From Wolfiporia cocos (lineage: Eukaryota; Basidiomycota; Agaricomycetes; Polyporales; Phaeolaceae): a stretch of DNA of 64,000 nucleotides. The notes below the pieces were generated by a model that saw nothing but the letters and a program-made list of their open reading frames with translations, ran no database searches and was not told the origin of the DNA. The position numbers and the translations under genes are program-made. This document shows positions 1-15,050 of the stretch, piece by piece; the stretch's first letter is position 1; each line of letters begins with the position of its first letter. The DNA lies in assembly GCA_029448655.1 (NCBI GenBank), contig JACCLO010000011.1:2294001-2358000 (forward strand). Reading direction: 5' to 3'.

Positions 1-147
1 TTATCCCCGCTCCCTGTGGAGTTCGAGGCAGGAGGTGAAGGCAAACCTGACCTAACTGAGGGAGAGGAGGGACTGGGCACAGGCAATTCAGGGAGATCGG
101 GGACAGCGGAGGGAGAAGAGGTGGGGGTAGAGGAAGAACCAATGTAA
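1..147 (+). CDS. C-terminal end of a gene entering from the left (partial, product unknown)
   Basis: Frame 1 is open from the first base to a TAA at 145-147. It encodes about 48 residues rich in Glu and Gly (GEEGLGTGNSG, GEEVGVEEEP), the type of acidic low-complexity tail common at the end of fungal nuclear or cytoplasmic proteins. Its start and any domain lie outside the window, so no function can be assigned. It could instead be an open stretch by chance, since no splice junction or homologous motif confirms it. Confidence 0.35.
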   Translation, partial: LSPLPVEFEAGGEGKPDLTEGEEGLGTGNSGRSGTAEGEEVGVEEEPM

Positions 148-1650
148 ATTGCCGATATAGGACGAGACCTGGCAGGTAGTGGGCGACGAGCAGTCATCGG
201 ACAGATCGTTGGAAGCAAAGGTCATCAAGTGTTCAGGTCGAGCCGTACGTCGACGAAGATGCTGCTGTCGTCGTTACCTACGGCGAGCGCAGGCCGAAAG
301 ACGGTGGTGTATAGACGGAAAATCGGCGCCGGCGCCACGATGTACTCACGGTTCTTTGCCTCGTTTCCAAGGTGCTGCACTCTACCCTAGTCCGTGACCG
401 TCTACTGCCACTTCCGCGCTAGCTTTCTGCGGTTGCGTTGATATGTCTCGATGATAAGTTCGGCCTTTGCTGCACTCAGGGAACCCGGCTATATAATGCC
501 TCAACCCACCGAACTGGCATCTCTGGCCGAAGCACGGATGGCTTGACAACTGGGACATAGTGTGGCGTGGCGAATCCTGAGCTGTTGTTCTCCGGGGGTG
601 TATCGTTGGGCACAGCACTTGGATATGTGAGTGTATATATGGTTCTGCAGGACCATTTATGATTCGGCGCTGGTGTGCTATTACATGAACAATTGCCTAA
701 CGATCGCAGATCTCATGACAAACCAATAGTACAAGCAGCCTCTCCTAGCTGTTCCGCGAGCTCTCAGAGAGTGTAGAGCGAGCGTAGCCCGATACCCACC
801 GCGTTGATTACGGGTAGTAATCATCGCAACGTGTCGGTGGACGGTCCTCACATTTCCATCATGATTGAATACGACCATGGTAGCATGGGCTTTCATAGAA
901 CTCGAAGCCAACTACGAACATTGTCGTATTCGCGAATAACCACAATAATGTCATTGGTACTCTAACGGCAGGGAGAGATTCCATACCAATGCGCGGATGA
1001 CATAGGGTGGTTTCATGCCTCCGCCTATCCCCGCGCAGCTCGCTCCTCACACTACGAGGCCTGTACCTGGGAGGGATGACGATGTATTATATAATTCTCC
1101 ACATAGCACATAGCTAGTCTGGCGCGAACGCGCCATACAGCGCTGCAGCCACAAACATACTGCGCAGCACACCTTGCCGACCAAACTGACAGTGGCATGT
1201 TCCAAACGGCGATGTCCATGCCGAGACGTGCAATCAGAGCTCAATAGAATGTGCAGAAACACCCCAATAAAACCGCATGCCGTAGCCTGTAGTCTAGAAC
1301 CCCATGCCGCGTAGCAGTGCTGTGTGCTGTGGCAGTGAGCAGGGACGCGAGCACAACCCCGAGCACCATGGCTGCGCGACATCAGCCACGCGGACTCGAG
1401 AGCGGCGGACACCCAGACAGAATAGCAGCTTAGAAGGCCTAGACAAAAATTGCGGCATTCCTAGCACAGCTTGTCGCAAAACGAGCGAGAACAACGCCGG
1501 GGCGGGTCGCTTTGTGATGTTGTAAGCGGGGGTGAAGTGCCAGCCCGATTGGTGCATCCCAATTTGGCTCAATATCATCTTCTCGTTGCCCACACTCCTC
1601 CTCCTCTCATTCTCTCCTCCTCCTCTCCCTCGCCGTGTCTGCTAGCCAAC
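148..1650. other. Intergenic, no supported gene
   Basis: Both strands carry only short ORFs of arginine/cysteine-rich composition with no recognisable domain. The last 100 bases (about 1580-1650) are strongly pyrimidine-rich (CTCCTC runs) directly before the ATG at 1651, as expected for a fungal core promoter and 5' leader. Confidence 0.5.
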
Positions 1651-3059
1651 ATGGCCTCGCTCGCCTGGCTGACTCTCATGCTTTGCCCGCCATCGCTCCT
1701 CTATGCTTACAGCGCATCTAATGAACACGCGCGGGCGCCTCCCCCAAGCCCGCTCTGGCGAAGGGGCATCCCTTCACCGGGATTCTACAACCCCACTAGC
1801 AACGGAGGAGCCTGGCTGACGGTATTTCTACTTCACCAATCCTAGGAACGCGTCAGGGTCCTGAACCGTAGCCAATTGGCGTGTAGAAAGTCGACGGGAC
1901 ATACCCACCCGGCCAGGGTGAACCAATCAATGTCGTCGTTTCGGGCGACTCAGACTCGAGCGTACTGGTTAACCAAGAGATCGACGGAGGGCTGCTGAAC
2001 TACTTCATGTAAGTCTTTCGTCAGTTTGCTCGCCGGCGGCGGCACTCATCGGATGTGTCAGTTCATTCGGATATTCGACCGAATGCTTGGGCCAACACCA
2101 GGGCGCGGCGCAAGCGGCGAACCTCGGGGATGGTCTGGGATATGGTACGCTTCCGGCCTGCTGCCGTGAGATGGCTCGGTCGCTCATACACATGACAGTA
2201 AACCAGACAGCTGAGATTCGGTGGGACTATGGTGACCCTCAGCTAGGCACGTGCGAGGAGACGATCGAGGGAGGAAGCCACTTCCGGTACTGGTCGCAGG
2301 ACGGAAGTAAAGCGGACAGGTTCGTACGTTATCTTGAACAGCCTGTAGTGTCAGCTGGAGCTTTCTTTACAGCAACGCGGTTTTCATGGCTGCGTCGTAT
2401 GAACTTCCCGAAACGGGTAAGTTGATAGCTACTAAGCATTCGAGCCGCTTTACTGATCCGCACTGTAGATCAGCATAACATCATCTTCAACGGGTGAGTA
2501 AGACGCTCATTGTCTTTATCTCGCTAATTGTCCCGATAATCTCGGCAGATACAACCTTGGACGGTGAGCATTCCTTGCAGTAGCCTTCGCACTTACTGAA
2601 ACTTACATGTCTTCAGTGACTGGCTTGTTGGTAATGTCACCAGCCAACAAAAGATCATCGACACTTCAACTGTCTCCAACACGTCCGAGTACACGGGGCA
2701 GACGTCATACAACGGTTACACGTACCAGACCACAGCCAAGTACTATTCGGGCTACATAGCAAATACAAGCTATGGAGTCAACCACAACCTATCTGTGGCG
2801 AATGCCACGGTCATGGCCTCGGATGGACTGATAGCAGTGCTGACAGTCAAGGTTGTCTCACAGCCTGCATCGACATCGTATGTCACAGCAGCTGAATAGC
2901 ACCGCACCATTGCTAACCAATTTGTTGTGTTCCTCCCACCCGCCAACCGCACACTCCAGAGGTGCCCTGTCATGGGAGATTCCGTCCTGGCAGACGCTTT
3001 CCCTACCGCTTGTTGTGGCGTTCCTCGTCAATACCATCGTCGTCTCGCTATCCATCTAG
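1651..3059 (+). CDS. Secreted, probably GPI-anchored glycoprotein of a basidiomycete family of unknown function
   Basis: Nine exons join in frame: 1651-1821, 1887-2008, 2062-2144, 2199-2319, 2373-2416, 2469-2493, 2549-2563, 2617-2877 and 2960-3059 (313 aa). The product starts with a hydrophobic signal peptide (MASLAWLTLMLCPPSLLYAY). After it comes a conserved block with GFYNP, GGAWLT, PPGQGEPINV, NQEIDGGLLNY, ECLGQHQG and IRWDYGDPQLGTCEE, a pattern I recognise from uncharacterised secreted proteins of polypore fungi. Many NxT/NxS sequons follow. The last 24 residues are hydrophobic (LSLPLVVAFLVNTIVV) and end at the stop, which suits a GPI-attachment signal or a C-terminal membrane anchor. Exons 6 and 7 are only 25 and 15 nt. 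The function is unknown; a cell-wall or surface role is inferred from the topology only. Confidence 0.85.
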
Positions 3060-5355
3060 AGGTTCTCCATACACCCCAACTACACTGCCGCACTCACGAA
3101 TCATCATGACACGCGCTTGCATCACCCCTCTGTCCGTCCATGCCGGGCGCGGCGGCGAGCGGCGGGCAGCGATTGGCTCGACTAGGACACTTTTACAGAC
3201 CCTTGTCTATACAAAAGACTGTACATACACCGCGAACCTGCTCACCTTCCCTCGTCCTTTACTTACATCTCGCACGCGCATCACTGTCGCTTACCTCTTA
3301 CGCTGTGTATACCCGGACTAGACGGACGGGCACGCCAGTACTACAGCACCCTCCGAACTGTACGCTTCCTCTTTATTGTTGCTTCCCTTGCTGCGTGCCA
3401 GTCGAGCTGCACGATCATGAGTTGACTGTACCCTATACGCTTACACCGCTGCCGTTATTAGATACAGATTATTAGCCCGTTGCAATTTCCTCACACACGT
3501 GGGCTACATCGAGCCGCCAATCACGACTCGCGACTGGTAGCCCGTGTGGCGTCCGGGATCGTCGACCGCAGGCGCTAGGCGGGTGATCGGCAGATAGCAT
3601 GTTCGGGATCCTCGTTGCCGGTGGCCTATCGTGGTGAGTAGAGCAAGACTGCCTGTAGTGAGCAAGTCCAAGTTGCTCTGCTGCCCGTCGACATATCGAT
3701 GTCCGGTCGCCAGCGCATCACGTCAGATCCTGGAATGTCGGATGTGAAGATGGTCCGTGGTTCGGGACAGGGACCTAATTATATAGAGGTGCTTCCATCA
3801 TCAGCACACCTCGAGAAGTGGTCCGCAACAATCGCAAAATGGTCCTCTAGAAGCACCCAAGGATTTCGCAGAGCAGATTGCTGTTGCCGACGGTCGCTCC
3901 GTCGACCATCGATGTAAGCTGTCCGCTTGCTCGCGCGTCCCGCCCGTCATTTCACGGAACAAGCGGAGGTTGCAAAAGTGTGTACTTAAATTTTCATTTC
4001 CGAGGGCAATTTCAAGGCAGCACTTATATCATCAGCACTCACAAAAATTAGTCAGCGGAGAAGACACTGTGTGGTCCCGCACTATCGTCGAAATTAACAG
4101 CGGCTCCGTCCTACTTTGGATTTGGGTGCGGTAAGACCGGTTGCGTCTAGTTTCCGCTCATGGATTACAGTAAAGTATACGGCTGTAGGCGCCACTGACT
4201 CACGAGAAGCATATGCGGGCGGATGTGGTAGGCGCCATAGTCCCGATCTTGGTGGTAACATTCGCAAGGCCAGGGTCCAGCTAGTTCAACAAGTCGCGTA
4301 GAGAGGCTTGACCATCTGAGCGCATGACCGCAATGCGATTGTGCACGATTTGCGAATACATTACATGAGCACGCCAGTGCCCCATTGCAGACACGAGTGA
4401 CGATGCGCCCATCTAGAAAGGCCCGCCCGGTGACCATACGCCACGAAATGACCGCACAATACCAGCCGATGTAGCAAAGGCGCGTGTTCGATGCCGAGAC
4501 CGTATGGCACTCTGACAGCGTTACGGCATCCTATCGAGATGGGGAGTGCCTGGAATGCGCAGCGGGATGATTAATGTTTGCGCAGTGTAAGAAAAGTGAT
4601 GCGCACAACTGTGGAGCCCGTCGCTCGACTATACCCGTCTTCCGTGACACAGGATCATAGGTCCAGCATGTGCATCCTCGTAATAAGGCAGCACTGTAGC
4701 TGGACGTGAAGTCCCCGGGCTCGTGTATCTGCGCGAACAGTCATGGAAGCCTGTCTTTTATAATGGCCACATTAGAGCGCAAGGTAGCGCGTTCGACGTC
4801 AAAATGGGAGCTTCCTCTTGCAATGCTTCTAGGACGGCCGGCATTTATACGGGTGAATGCCTTCCGTAAGGGCTATACTAGTGTGAGTAGAAGCAGATGG
4901 TGGGTGCCCTCGCGGGTACACTAGCCGTTCGCGATGGACGATGGCTGCGACACTGCGCGTGCGTGCGATGCGAGCAGGGGCCCCGCCTCCCCAATCTGGA
5001 GTCCAGGCGCGAAGCAGCTCGATCCGCGCGATCGGGGAGAGGCGATCGGTGGTCACGGCGTGATACCGGGCGCGTGACAGCAATCCAACACTGTCATGTT
5101 TCCAGTCCGCCGTCTGCTCTGTTCTCTCCTTGCTCGCTTGTCTGCGACGATTCTCTTCTCATTTCATATACCCGAGCCCGCGATCAACTCCGGCTGTATA
5201 TCCTCTGCTTGCACGGACTCTACACTCTCATTTAATTCCGACGCTAACGTCTCCCCGTCTCCCCGACAACCCAGGACCCTTCGCGCACTCACGCCCGCTC
5301 ACGTCTCTCCACCACGACATCGAATGCGGCTCCTCTTGTAACACGCGACTGAACT
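3060..5355. other. Intergenic, 2.3 kb, no supported gene
   Basis: No ORF here has a recognisable domain or a convincing chain of splice sites. Composition is mixed, with an AT-richer patch around 3960-4060. The 300 bases before 5356 are pyrimidine-rich and probably hold the promoter and 5' leader of the RasGEF gene. Confidence 0.5.
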
Positions 5356-8300
5356 ATGCCCATCCCGCAACTTCGCATCGACACCTCGCAGAGCGCAATA
5401 GCAGGTCCATCGTCGCGCAGGATCCCCACCGCTAGTAGCAGCCTCACCACCCGAACTTTTAGGTCCAGGACTACATCCTCCACATCTGTGTCGTCTAGCA
5501 GATCATCAATCACGTCGAGATTTGCAGCTGCTCCTTCTGCACCACCGGACACCGAGACCTACCGTCCATGGACTTCGCCCGATTCAGCTTCGCCCTCGGA
5601 CGAGAATGGCCCAGGTACTCAGGATTTTGTTCTTGCCTTGCACGACTTCACACCGCAAGTGCAAAATGTAACATGTCTTGCATTCCGCGCGGGCCAGATG
5701 ATCCGCGTCTTCAACCGTGATCCTAGCGGCTGGTGGGACGGAGAGGTAGATGGGCAGCGGGGCTGGTTCCCCAGCAATTATGTGACGTCGGACATTGGTT
5801 TGCTGACGGAGGAGGAACTGCCAAAGGAGACAGTGAGTGGCTGTGATACACACGCAGTGTCGCCAAGATTTACGCGTCTCTAGCGGTCTCGGTTCGGGCA
5901 CACCCACACTGCATCAAACGCGTCGGGCATGTCAGCTGCATCGTGGGCAACCGCTGTAAGTGACTCGGCGCAACAAAAGCGGGCACGCGCGCAGTCGTTT
6001 CCGCGGACCGATCACCGCCCAATGGAGCCGGACGAAAGAGGGACAGGTGCGGACCCGTACTGTCCCCCGCTCATGGTCCCCCTCCTACAGGGCCTTTCGC
6101 TGCTGCAAAATGCTGCCAAATTGAATAGGACAGCGCACTTCCAGCCCTCGACCGCGTATATCATCTCCTGCGTGCGCACGGTCCTCACGGATGTCGGGTG
6201 TATCCAGCGCGACGCGCCCATCCTAAAGCGCCATGCGCTTCTCGCGCGGGAACGCAAACGAATCCTATCTGACCTCGCAACGCTAGTTTCACAGTCGAAG
6301 CGGGCGTCTGATGGTAACTTGACGGACGAGCTCCGTGATCTGGAGATCGCGAACATGGTGAGGGTGGGCGGCCAGCTGTTCGCACACGTGAGAGGGTTTC
6401 TGGCACTGGTTGCGCAGGTGGAAGGACCGATCCCGGACCAAGGGGGACGCCAAGCAGGCTCGAAGCACGGATCCGCGCCCGATGGGCCGTGGCTCAGCTC
6501 GGATGGGACGGCAGTGCATTCCGATGGGTCAAGTGCCTCTGGAGGATTCGGGCAATCCTGGAAGTCGCCTGAAAAGAGCAAGAGTGGCGTGGAGAGTCGC
6601 ATCGCTGCGCGTCGGAAAGACGCACCGGCGGCTACTGGCATGCCACTGCGTGCAAAGAGCATGGGCGATTTGAAGATCCAGAAGCAAACCACCGTGCAGC
6701 CTGATGTGCCCAAGCTACCACTCGAGCGGTATCCCAGGTCGGTCTACTGCAAGACATCCAGCCACGACTCCTTCGCGCGTGTGCGGCGACCCACGGATGG
6801 CGTTTTTACGCAGCACAGAGCACAGCAGCACTCACAAAGCAGCCATTCGTCCTCTTCCTCCTTCTCCTCGGCCAGTTCGGTCGGCACTCCGGCGACTCCT
6901 GTCTTCCCCTCTGGTCCATCGACGACCGCGGAGGTGATGCAAGCCTTGGTGCACACGCACGACCACTATTTGTCGACGATCGCGGCCTTCATCGGGCACG
7001 CGCACTCGCATTCGCGCACTTCCCACGCGTCGAGCACGGAGCACATGTACGATCTTACGCGCGAGGTTGTCGACATGGTGTGCAAGCTGCTGACCATCGT
7101 CGACGCGGTGCTGAAGCATCCCGACCTATCGCCGCAGCAGGCGGCGGCGCTCCGCCGCGCGAAGCACGGCCTGTACGGCGTGACGAGCAAGCTGGGGGAG
7201 GCCGTCCGCGGCCTCACGGTGCCGCTCGCGCCGGGCGTCTCGGAAGAGGAGGAGAAGGGCACGCTCCTGCGGTGCGCGACCGACGCGCTGAAGGCGGGCT
7301 CGGACTGCGTCGGCGCGGTGAAAAAGTGCATGCAGCGCTCGTCTGGCGACCGGCCATTCATCATCCAGCTGCCCCCGCTCGAGGAGTTGGCGACGCACTC
7401 ACCGCGTAAATTCCAGCAGCACGCGCTGCCGCCCCTCCTGGTCCCCGATCAGCCAGCCGATGTGCAGCAGGTACGCGAGGCAGGACAAGGCGGCAATGCG
7501 GACGGGGACGCCACAGCGAAGCAGCCGCAGTTTCCCGCGATCGACGGTGCAGCCGAGTCGCGAGAGGCCTCCGTCGAGCTGTCGAAGCAGAAGCCGCTGC
7601 CCAATCCTTGGCAGACGGGGCCGGAGCCGGCAAACGAGCCGGCAAGCGCCGCCCCCTGTCCGCCGGCACTGGCGACGGACAAGCCGCTGCCTCCTCTGCG
7701 CATCACGACAGAGGACCTCCCTCCGGAGCCGCAGTCGCCGGTGTCCCTCGCGCACACGGACGATGACGGGACGACCTGGGAGGAGAACCAGCGCCGCCTA
7801 CTGTCGCCGACGTCGGCGTCCGAGGCCAAAATGCTGCACGGGGAGCTGCCTGGCCTGCCCGACGAGCCCGAGGAGCAGCGGAGTGCGCCGATCGCGTGGG
7901 CGCTCTCGCACGACCACGCGCCGGGCGATGTGGCGTACAACAGCGAGGGCCAGCTCGTCGGCGCGACGCTCAACGCGCTCGTGGAAAAGATGACGCCGCA
8001 CGACGCGATGGTCTACCAGTTCCATTCCGTGTTCTTCCTCACCTTCCGGCTGTTCGCCACGCCGGAGAAGGTCCTCAAGGCGCTCGTGGACCGATACAAC
8101 CTCGTGCCGCCCAAGGGCCTGTCGCTCGATCAGGAGGCGATTTGGCAGAACCAGAAGGGCATCCCCGTCAGGCTCCGCATCGCAAACCTGGTAAAGATGT
8201 GGCTGGAGACGTACTGGCGTCCCGCTACGGACAACTGCCTGATCGAGGCCCTGCGGGATTTCAACAAGATAGGCCTCGCTCCGATGTTTCACGTCCCCTC

Positions 8301-9502
8301 TCAGCGGATCGTGGAACTTTTGGACTACTGGGAATCTGTTGGAGAGACGGCTGCGAGTATCAGGCCCAATCCTCCGTCGGTGCCTCTAGCGGACGCGCCT
8401 CGCCCAGTGATATCGAAGACGCTGCTCAGCGCACTCCGGAATAAGAACTTTGGATCGATCGCGATCACAGATTTCGATGTCCTAGAGCTTGCCAGACAGC
8501 TGACCACGATGGAGTGCACGCTGTATTGCGCGATCAGGGCGGAGGAGGTGTTGGAAACTGGACAGGAGGGCGGTATATATCCTGTGAACGTCAAGGCTGT
8601 GACCTCGTTGAGCACGGCGATCACCGGGTTTGTGGCAGAGAGCATCTTGAATGAACTTGATACCAAGAAAAGGACAGCATTGGTCAAGTTTTTCATCAAG
8701 CTGGCTGATGTAAGTGACATGGTTGACAATTGCATTTCCAATCTGACATGGTCTCCGACTGAAGCGCTGCTTGTCGCTGAACAACTTCAGCACCCCTCGT
8801 TCTATTCTGGCTGCCCTAGACTCGTCCACGATAGGCCGGTTACACCAAACGTGGACGGTGCGCCCTTTTTTCGTATTCTCACGCTGGTGTACTAATCCAA
8901 CATGCCACCCAGGGTCTGCCGCAAAAGAACAGGTCGCAATTAGAAGCTCTGCGGAAAATTGCCGACCACGCGCGCAATTACCAGGAGTACCGATCACGAC
9001 TTCGTAACACTGCGCCACCTGCCGTTCCTTTTCTGGGTGGGTAGCCTGTCAAACATAGTAAACAAATTATCTGATTTCCCATTGTCAGGGTTATATCTCA
9101 CCGATGTTACTTTCTGTCGGGAGGGTAATCCATCGTTCCGGCCGTCGCCCAGTTCGCCCGAGAAGAAGCTGCTCAACTTCAATAAATACCAAAAGCTGGC
9201 GCGTATCATTCAAGGTAGAGGCGTTGCACACAGTCTTGTATTAAAATGACCTTGACCACTTCGCAGATATGCAACGTTTCCAGCTTCCATATAATCTCAA
9301 ACCGATCTCGGAGGTGCACGAATATCTTAACGATGCCTTCGAGAAATCGAGACATCGGGGCGATCTACACGACCTGTACCGGCGCAGTCTCTTGGTTGAA
9401 CCAAAGCAGTCCGCGGATACCCCACCCTCGAGTGACGCACGACAACTATTTAACTGGACCAGCCGCTCGACTTCCCACCATCCACCTGCTTCCGCAACGT
9501 GA
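5356..9502 (+). CDS. CDC25: SH3-domain Ras guanine-nucleotide exchange factor (Cdc25 type)
   Basis: It exchanges GDP for GTP on Ras and so activates Ras-cAMP or MAP-kinase signalling at the membrane. Six exons join in frame: 5356-5832, 5884-8709, 8765-8857, 8913-9036, 9089-9214 and 9267-9502, giving 1293 aa. An SH3 domain lies at about residues 90-148 (ALHDF, GWWDGEVDGQRGWFPSNYV). A long Ser-rich, low-complexity middle follows. The RasGEF-N domain is at about 843-985 (LVGATLNALVEKMTPHD, FFLTFRLFATPEKVL). The catalytic CDC25 homology domain is at about 1020-1260 (FDVLELARQLT, CLSLNNFST, RLHQTW, PFLGLYLTDVTF, INFNK-like LLNFNKYQKLARII). The start is the first ATG of the open frame after a pyrimidine-rich leader. 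Its 3' end converges on the F-box gene, with 323 bp between the stops. SH3 plus CDC25 is the architecture of yeast Cdc25 and its basidiomycete homologues; which Ras it acts on cannot be told from sequence. Confidence 0.93.
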
Positions 9503-9825
9503 TTTTCGTTTTGTACTTTTGTCATTCTCATGGGTTTGGATCACGTTGCTTTTCACGTCATGGACATCGTTTTGTACCCATCGGTATTGTCTGTCATCTC
9601 ACGTCTGTTCGCAATTCGTGCCTTGGATCCCGCATTTTCTTATAATCCTCGTCTTCTACTTGCTATCAATCTGTCTGTACACACCATACCGCACGTTCGG
9701 AGCTTCACATGTAACGGCTATCTCCCTCATATCTTTATTCATTCTCGTCATACCCTCGATTGATCTATAATATACCAGTACGATCGCGCCTTGTTCTACT
9801 TCATTACAATGTGTGATGGCGAATG
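9503..9825. other. Convergent intergenic region
   Basis: The 323 bp between two converging stop codons are T-rich on the plus strand (runs such as TTTTCGTTTTG). This is consistent with the two 3' UTRs. No further gene is seen. Confidence 0.5.
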
Positions 9826-11399
9826 TCAACGGCTATGGCTGTACTTTGTCACGTAGAATCCGATGCCTCTCTTGTCTCGCTTCTTCAAACCCTCCACGCG
9901 GCCCGCCTCATGAAGATCGACTGACAAATCAGGATAGGTTTCCTCTGTGCTGTCTGGGCCAAAGTCCAGCACAAACGGCCGCGACTGCGTAGCCCCAAAC
10001 AGCCGAGAGCTCTCCAAGATCACCGAGTACACCGGCGAGGAGTCATTCCCAGGAGCATGGACGCTCCACCCGGTCGCAGGAGAGCGGACGTCCCACAGCG
10101 CGACTACGCTGTGGCGCGCCGTGCCAGCGGCGATGTAACTAGACGACCCGCCACCGCAGGAGACGGAGTAGTTGGGCTCAAATAGCCAGGGGTCGTACAC
10201 CGACAGGACAGGCTTCAACGATGCGGGGCCGCCGGCAGAGCCGGAAGAGGAGGTGCGGGAGGACGATCGGAGATCGTGGACGCGCACGGGCCCGTCGTAC
10301 CAGCCCGAGACGAGAATCTGGTCTGATGAGCCCCACGGGGAGGATGGGGGCGCGCCCGCGATGCCGTAGACCGCAGACTGCCTCGTCGCTCCCTCGTCCG
10401 TGCCAGAGGTGAGCACGGCAAAGGGGTCGGTAGAGAGCCCGGAGGGCCGGATGTCGTGCGCGACAAGGGGCGAGACGGATGAGGTGCCGAAGACGGCGTA
10501 GGGAGAGGAGCCGCGGGTAGAGAGGTACGTTGACCAGCTCCGGGCCTGCAGGTCGAGCAGGTCGGGCGTGCTCGATGGCGATGCTAGATTCATGAACATT
10601 GCTATGCCGCTGGAGGAGAGCGAGAGGAGGTAGTTGTCCCCCGAAGAGAGGCTCTCCACAATGTCATTGGTGTGGAATTCATATCTGTCCCTCGAGAGAG
10701 GATCGATGAGCTTGCCGTCGACATCTGCGGGCGGGAGCACCACACGCTCTAATGCACCGTCTGCATAGCCGACGTACACCGTGCGGTCGAGGCCCGCATC
10801 TGCCACGGCAGTGATGCTCGTGATGTCGCAGGCGGCTTGCAGGCGGCCGCTGGTGGTGTAGAAGCTCTCAAAGCGAATTGCGGGGGCAGTTCCAGCTTTT
10901 GCGGCAACGAATGTGTAGAGGTATATGGTGTTCCCAACGCCTACGAACAAGTGTGACGAGTTGATAGCCAGCATGGGCTGTAGCTTGCCCCGCCACTTGC
11001 GAGATAAAGGTCGAGCGACAAATTCTGCATGCGCCCAGTTACGATCAGTGTGCACATGATATCTGCAGAAGCGCAGAGGGGCCTTCTACGGTTAACCACT
11101 GTGTCTCGAGAGCGATAGAGACTGCTCACGTACCGGACCTGAGCTCGCGGATCCCATGTCAGAAGTGATTTGTGGAGACTGTACGATGTCCGGGGGTTAA
11201 GTCGCACATAGAGGCCCCATCCGGATTCGTTCACCTGTTTGGGTAGCAATGTCAGCTAAGTTGACTAGAACATCAGGAAGCCACAACCCACCAGGGTATG
11301 TATGAACCTGCATGTTCGCGCTAAAGCCGCCAGAGATCTGGCATCAAGATAGCGCATAACTGCGATGATCACATCGCCTGGAAGTGTCTGAAAGTCCAT
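9826..11399 (-). CDS. F-box protein with a WD40-like C-terminal region
   Basis: Three exons read on the minus strand: 11399-11292, 11234-11134 and 11062-9826 (481 aa). The protein opens with an F-box (LPGDVIIAVMRYLDARSLAAL) at about residues 5-35, the Skp1-binding module of SCF ubiquitin ligases. The remaining region of about 420 residues has beta-propeller-like repeats (LFVGVGNTIYLYTF, VYVGYADGALERV, ILVSGWYDGPVRVHDLR, VVALWDVRSP), the usual substrate-recruiting part. It is inferred to be a substrate receptor of an SCF complex; the substrate is unknown. The start is the ATG immediately before the F-box; an upstream in-frame ATG at 11594 would add 65 residues of unlikely composition. It is divergent from GEM1, with 574 bp between the starts. 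Confidence 0.85.
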
Positions 11400-11973
11400 A
11401 GCAGCCACAGAGCTCGTATTTCCGTGCTGATCTATCTTCCACCTCGACACGAGGGTGTGGGGGAAGTGATAGGCTTCGCGAAACTCGACGTTGATTGGAG
11501 CAGAGTTTATAACCCAGACTGGGTTGCGAAGTTGCGACCGTGGGCGGCCAAAGAAGCGCTTCAAGGAATGTCCGCAAACGTTTTCTCCTGTCAACCTGGA
11601 TAGTGAGTGTTTGCATAAGGTGGATTTGGCGGTCGGAGCATGGCGCGGAAGGAGGTGTAACGCTCACACAAGCTCACACGACAAGTTTCGTGGCGGTGGT
11701 GGCGCCATATCGCAGACAGGCGCGCACGCGGCACGGCTGCATCAGTAACGACGATACATGATACATGTGCAGCTGAAAGTAATTAAACTATCTCCAAAGT
11801 AACAGCTACTATATGCCGGGTCGGGGACCACTTGTAATTACGTAAGGCAATTATTCCGCGCCCACGCACGCGTCGCGTCTCGGCGCCGGCGCGCGTTGAG
11901 CCCCGCGTCAATCCTTCCTGTGTCTCGCGTCCACGACATACTCGCACAGCGCCACGGCATCTTCAGGGAGGCA
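11400..11973. other. Divergent promoter region between the F-box gene and GEM1
   Basis: This 574-bp space separates two divergent start codons and must hold both promoters. It has no TATA box that I can point to and no convincing ORF. Confidence 0.45.
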
Positions 11974-14670
<2,697 letters not shown>

Positions 14671-15050
14671 TACATATCTCACCTACCTACTCACGCTAGA
14701 TCTGCGTACAGAGACTATAGGGCTTAGCACGCGGAGAATTGAGATCATGAGGATCAGTGCATGGCAGAAGATGCAAGGTCCGTGAATAGAGGTGTCTGCG
14801 CACGCGCGACCCAGGCGTGGCGCAAGCGCGGGCGTGTATAAGGGCGGCGGGATGACATAGCTTGCATTGGCCACATTAATTGCCGGACTGCTAATACGAC
14901 TTGCCTCTGCAACCTACCACCACCATCGATCGCAATAACTGAACGCGTTCGGACCGGCTCTGAGTTATCCACCGTATTGCTCTGAGTTCAGCACCGGGTT
15001 CACCCTCGCGAACACATCCTGCTTATTGTCCGAACCTGTCCAGCCTCACC
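14671..15050. other. Intergenic, promoter of the vWA gene
   Basis: A 380-bp stretch between tandem genes without a supported ORF. The last 60 bases before the ATG at 15051 are pyrimidine-rich. Confidence 0.4.

Noticed and set aside
11400..11594. Upstream in-frame extension of the F-box protein
   Set aside because: The added 65 residues lack conservation signs and the ATG at 11399 directly precedes the F-box.
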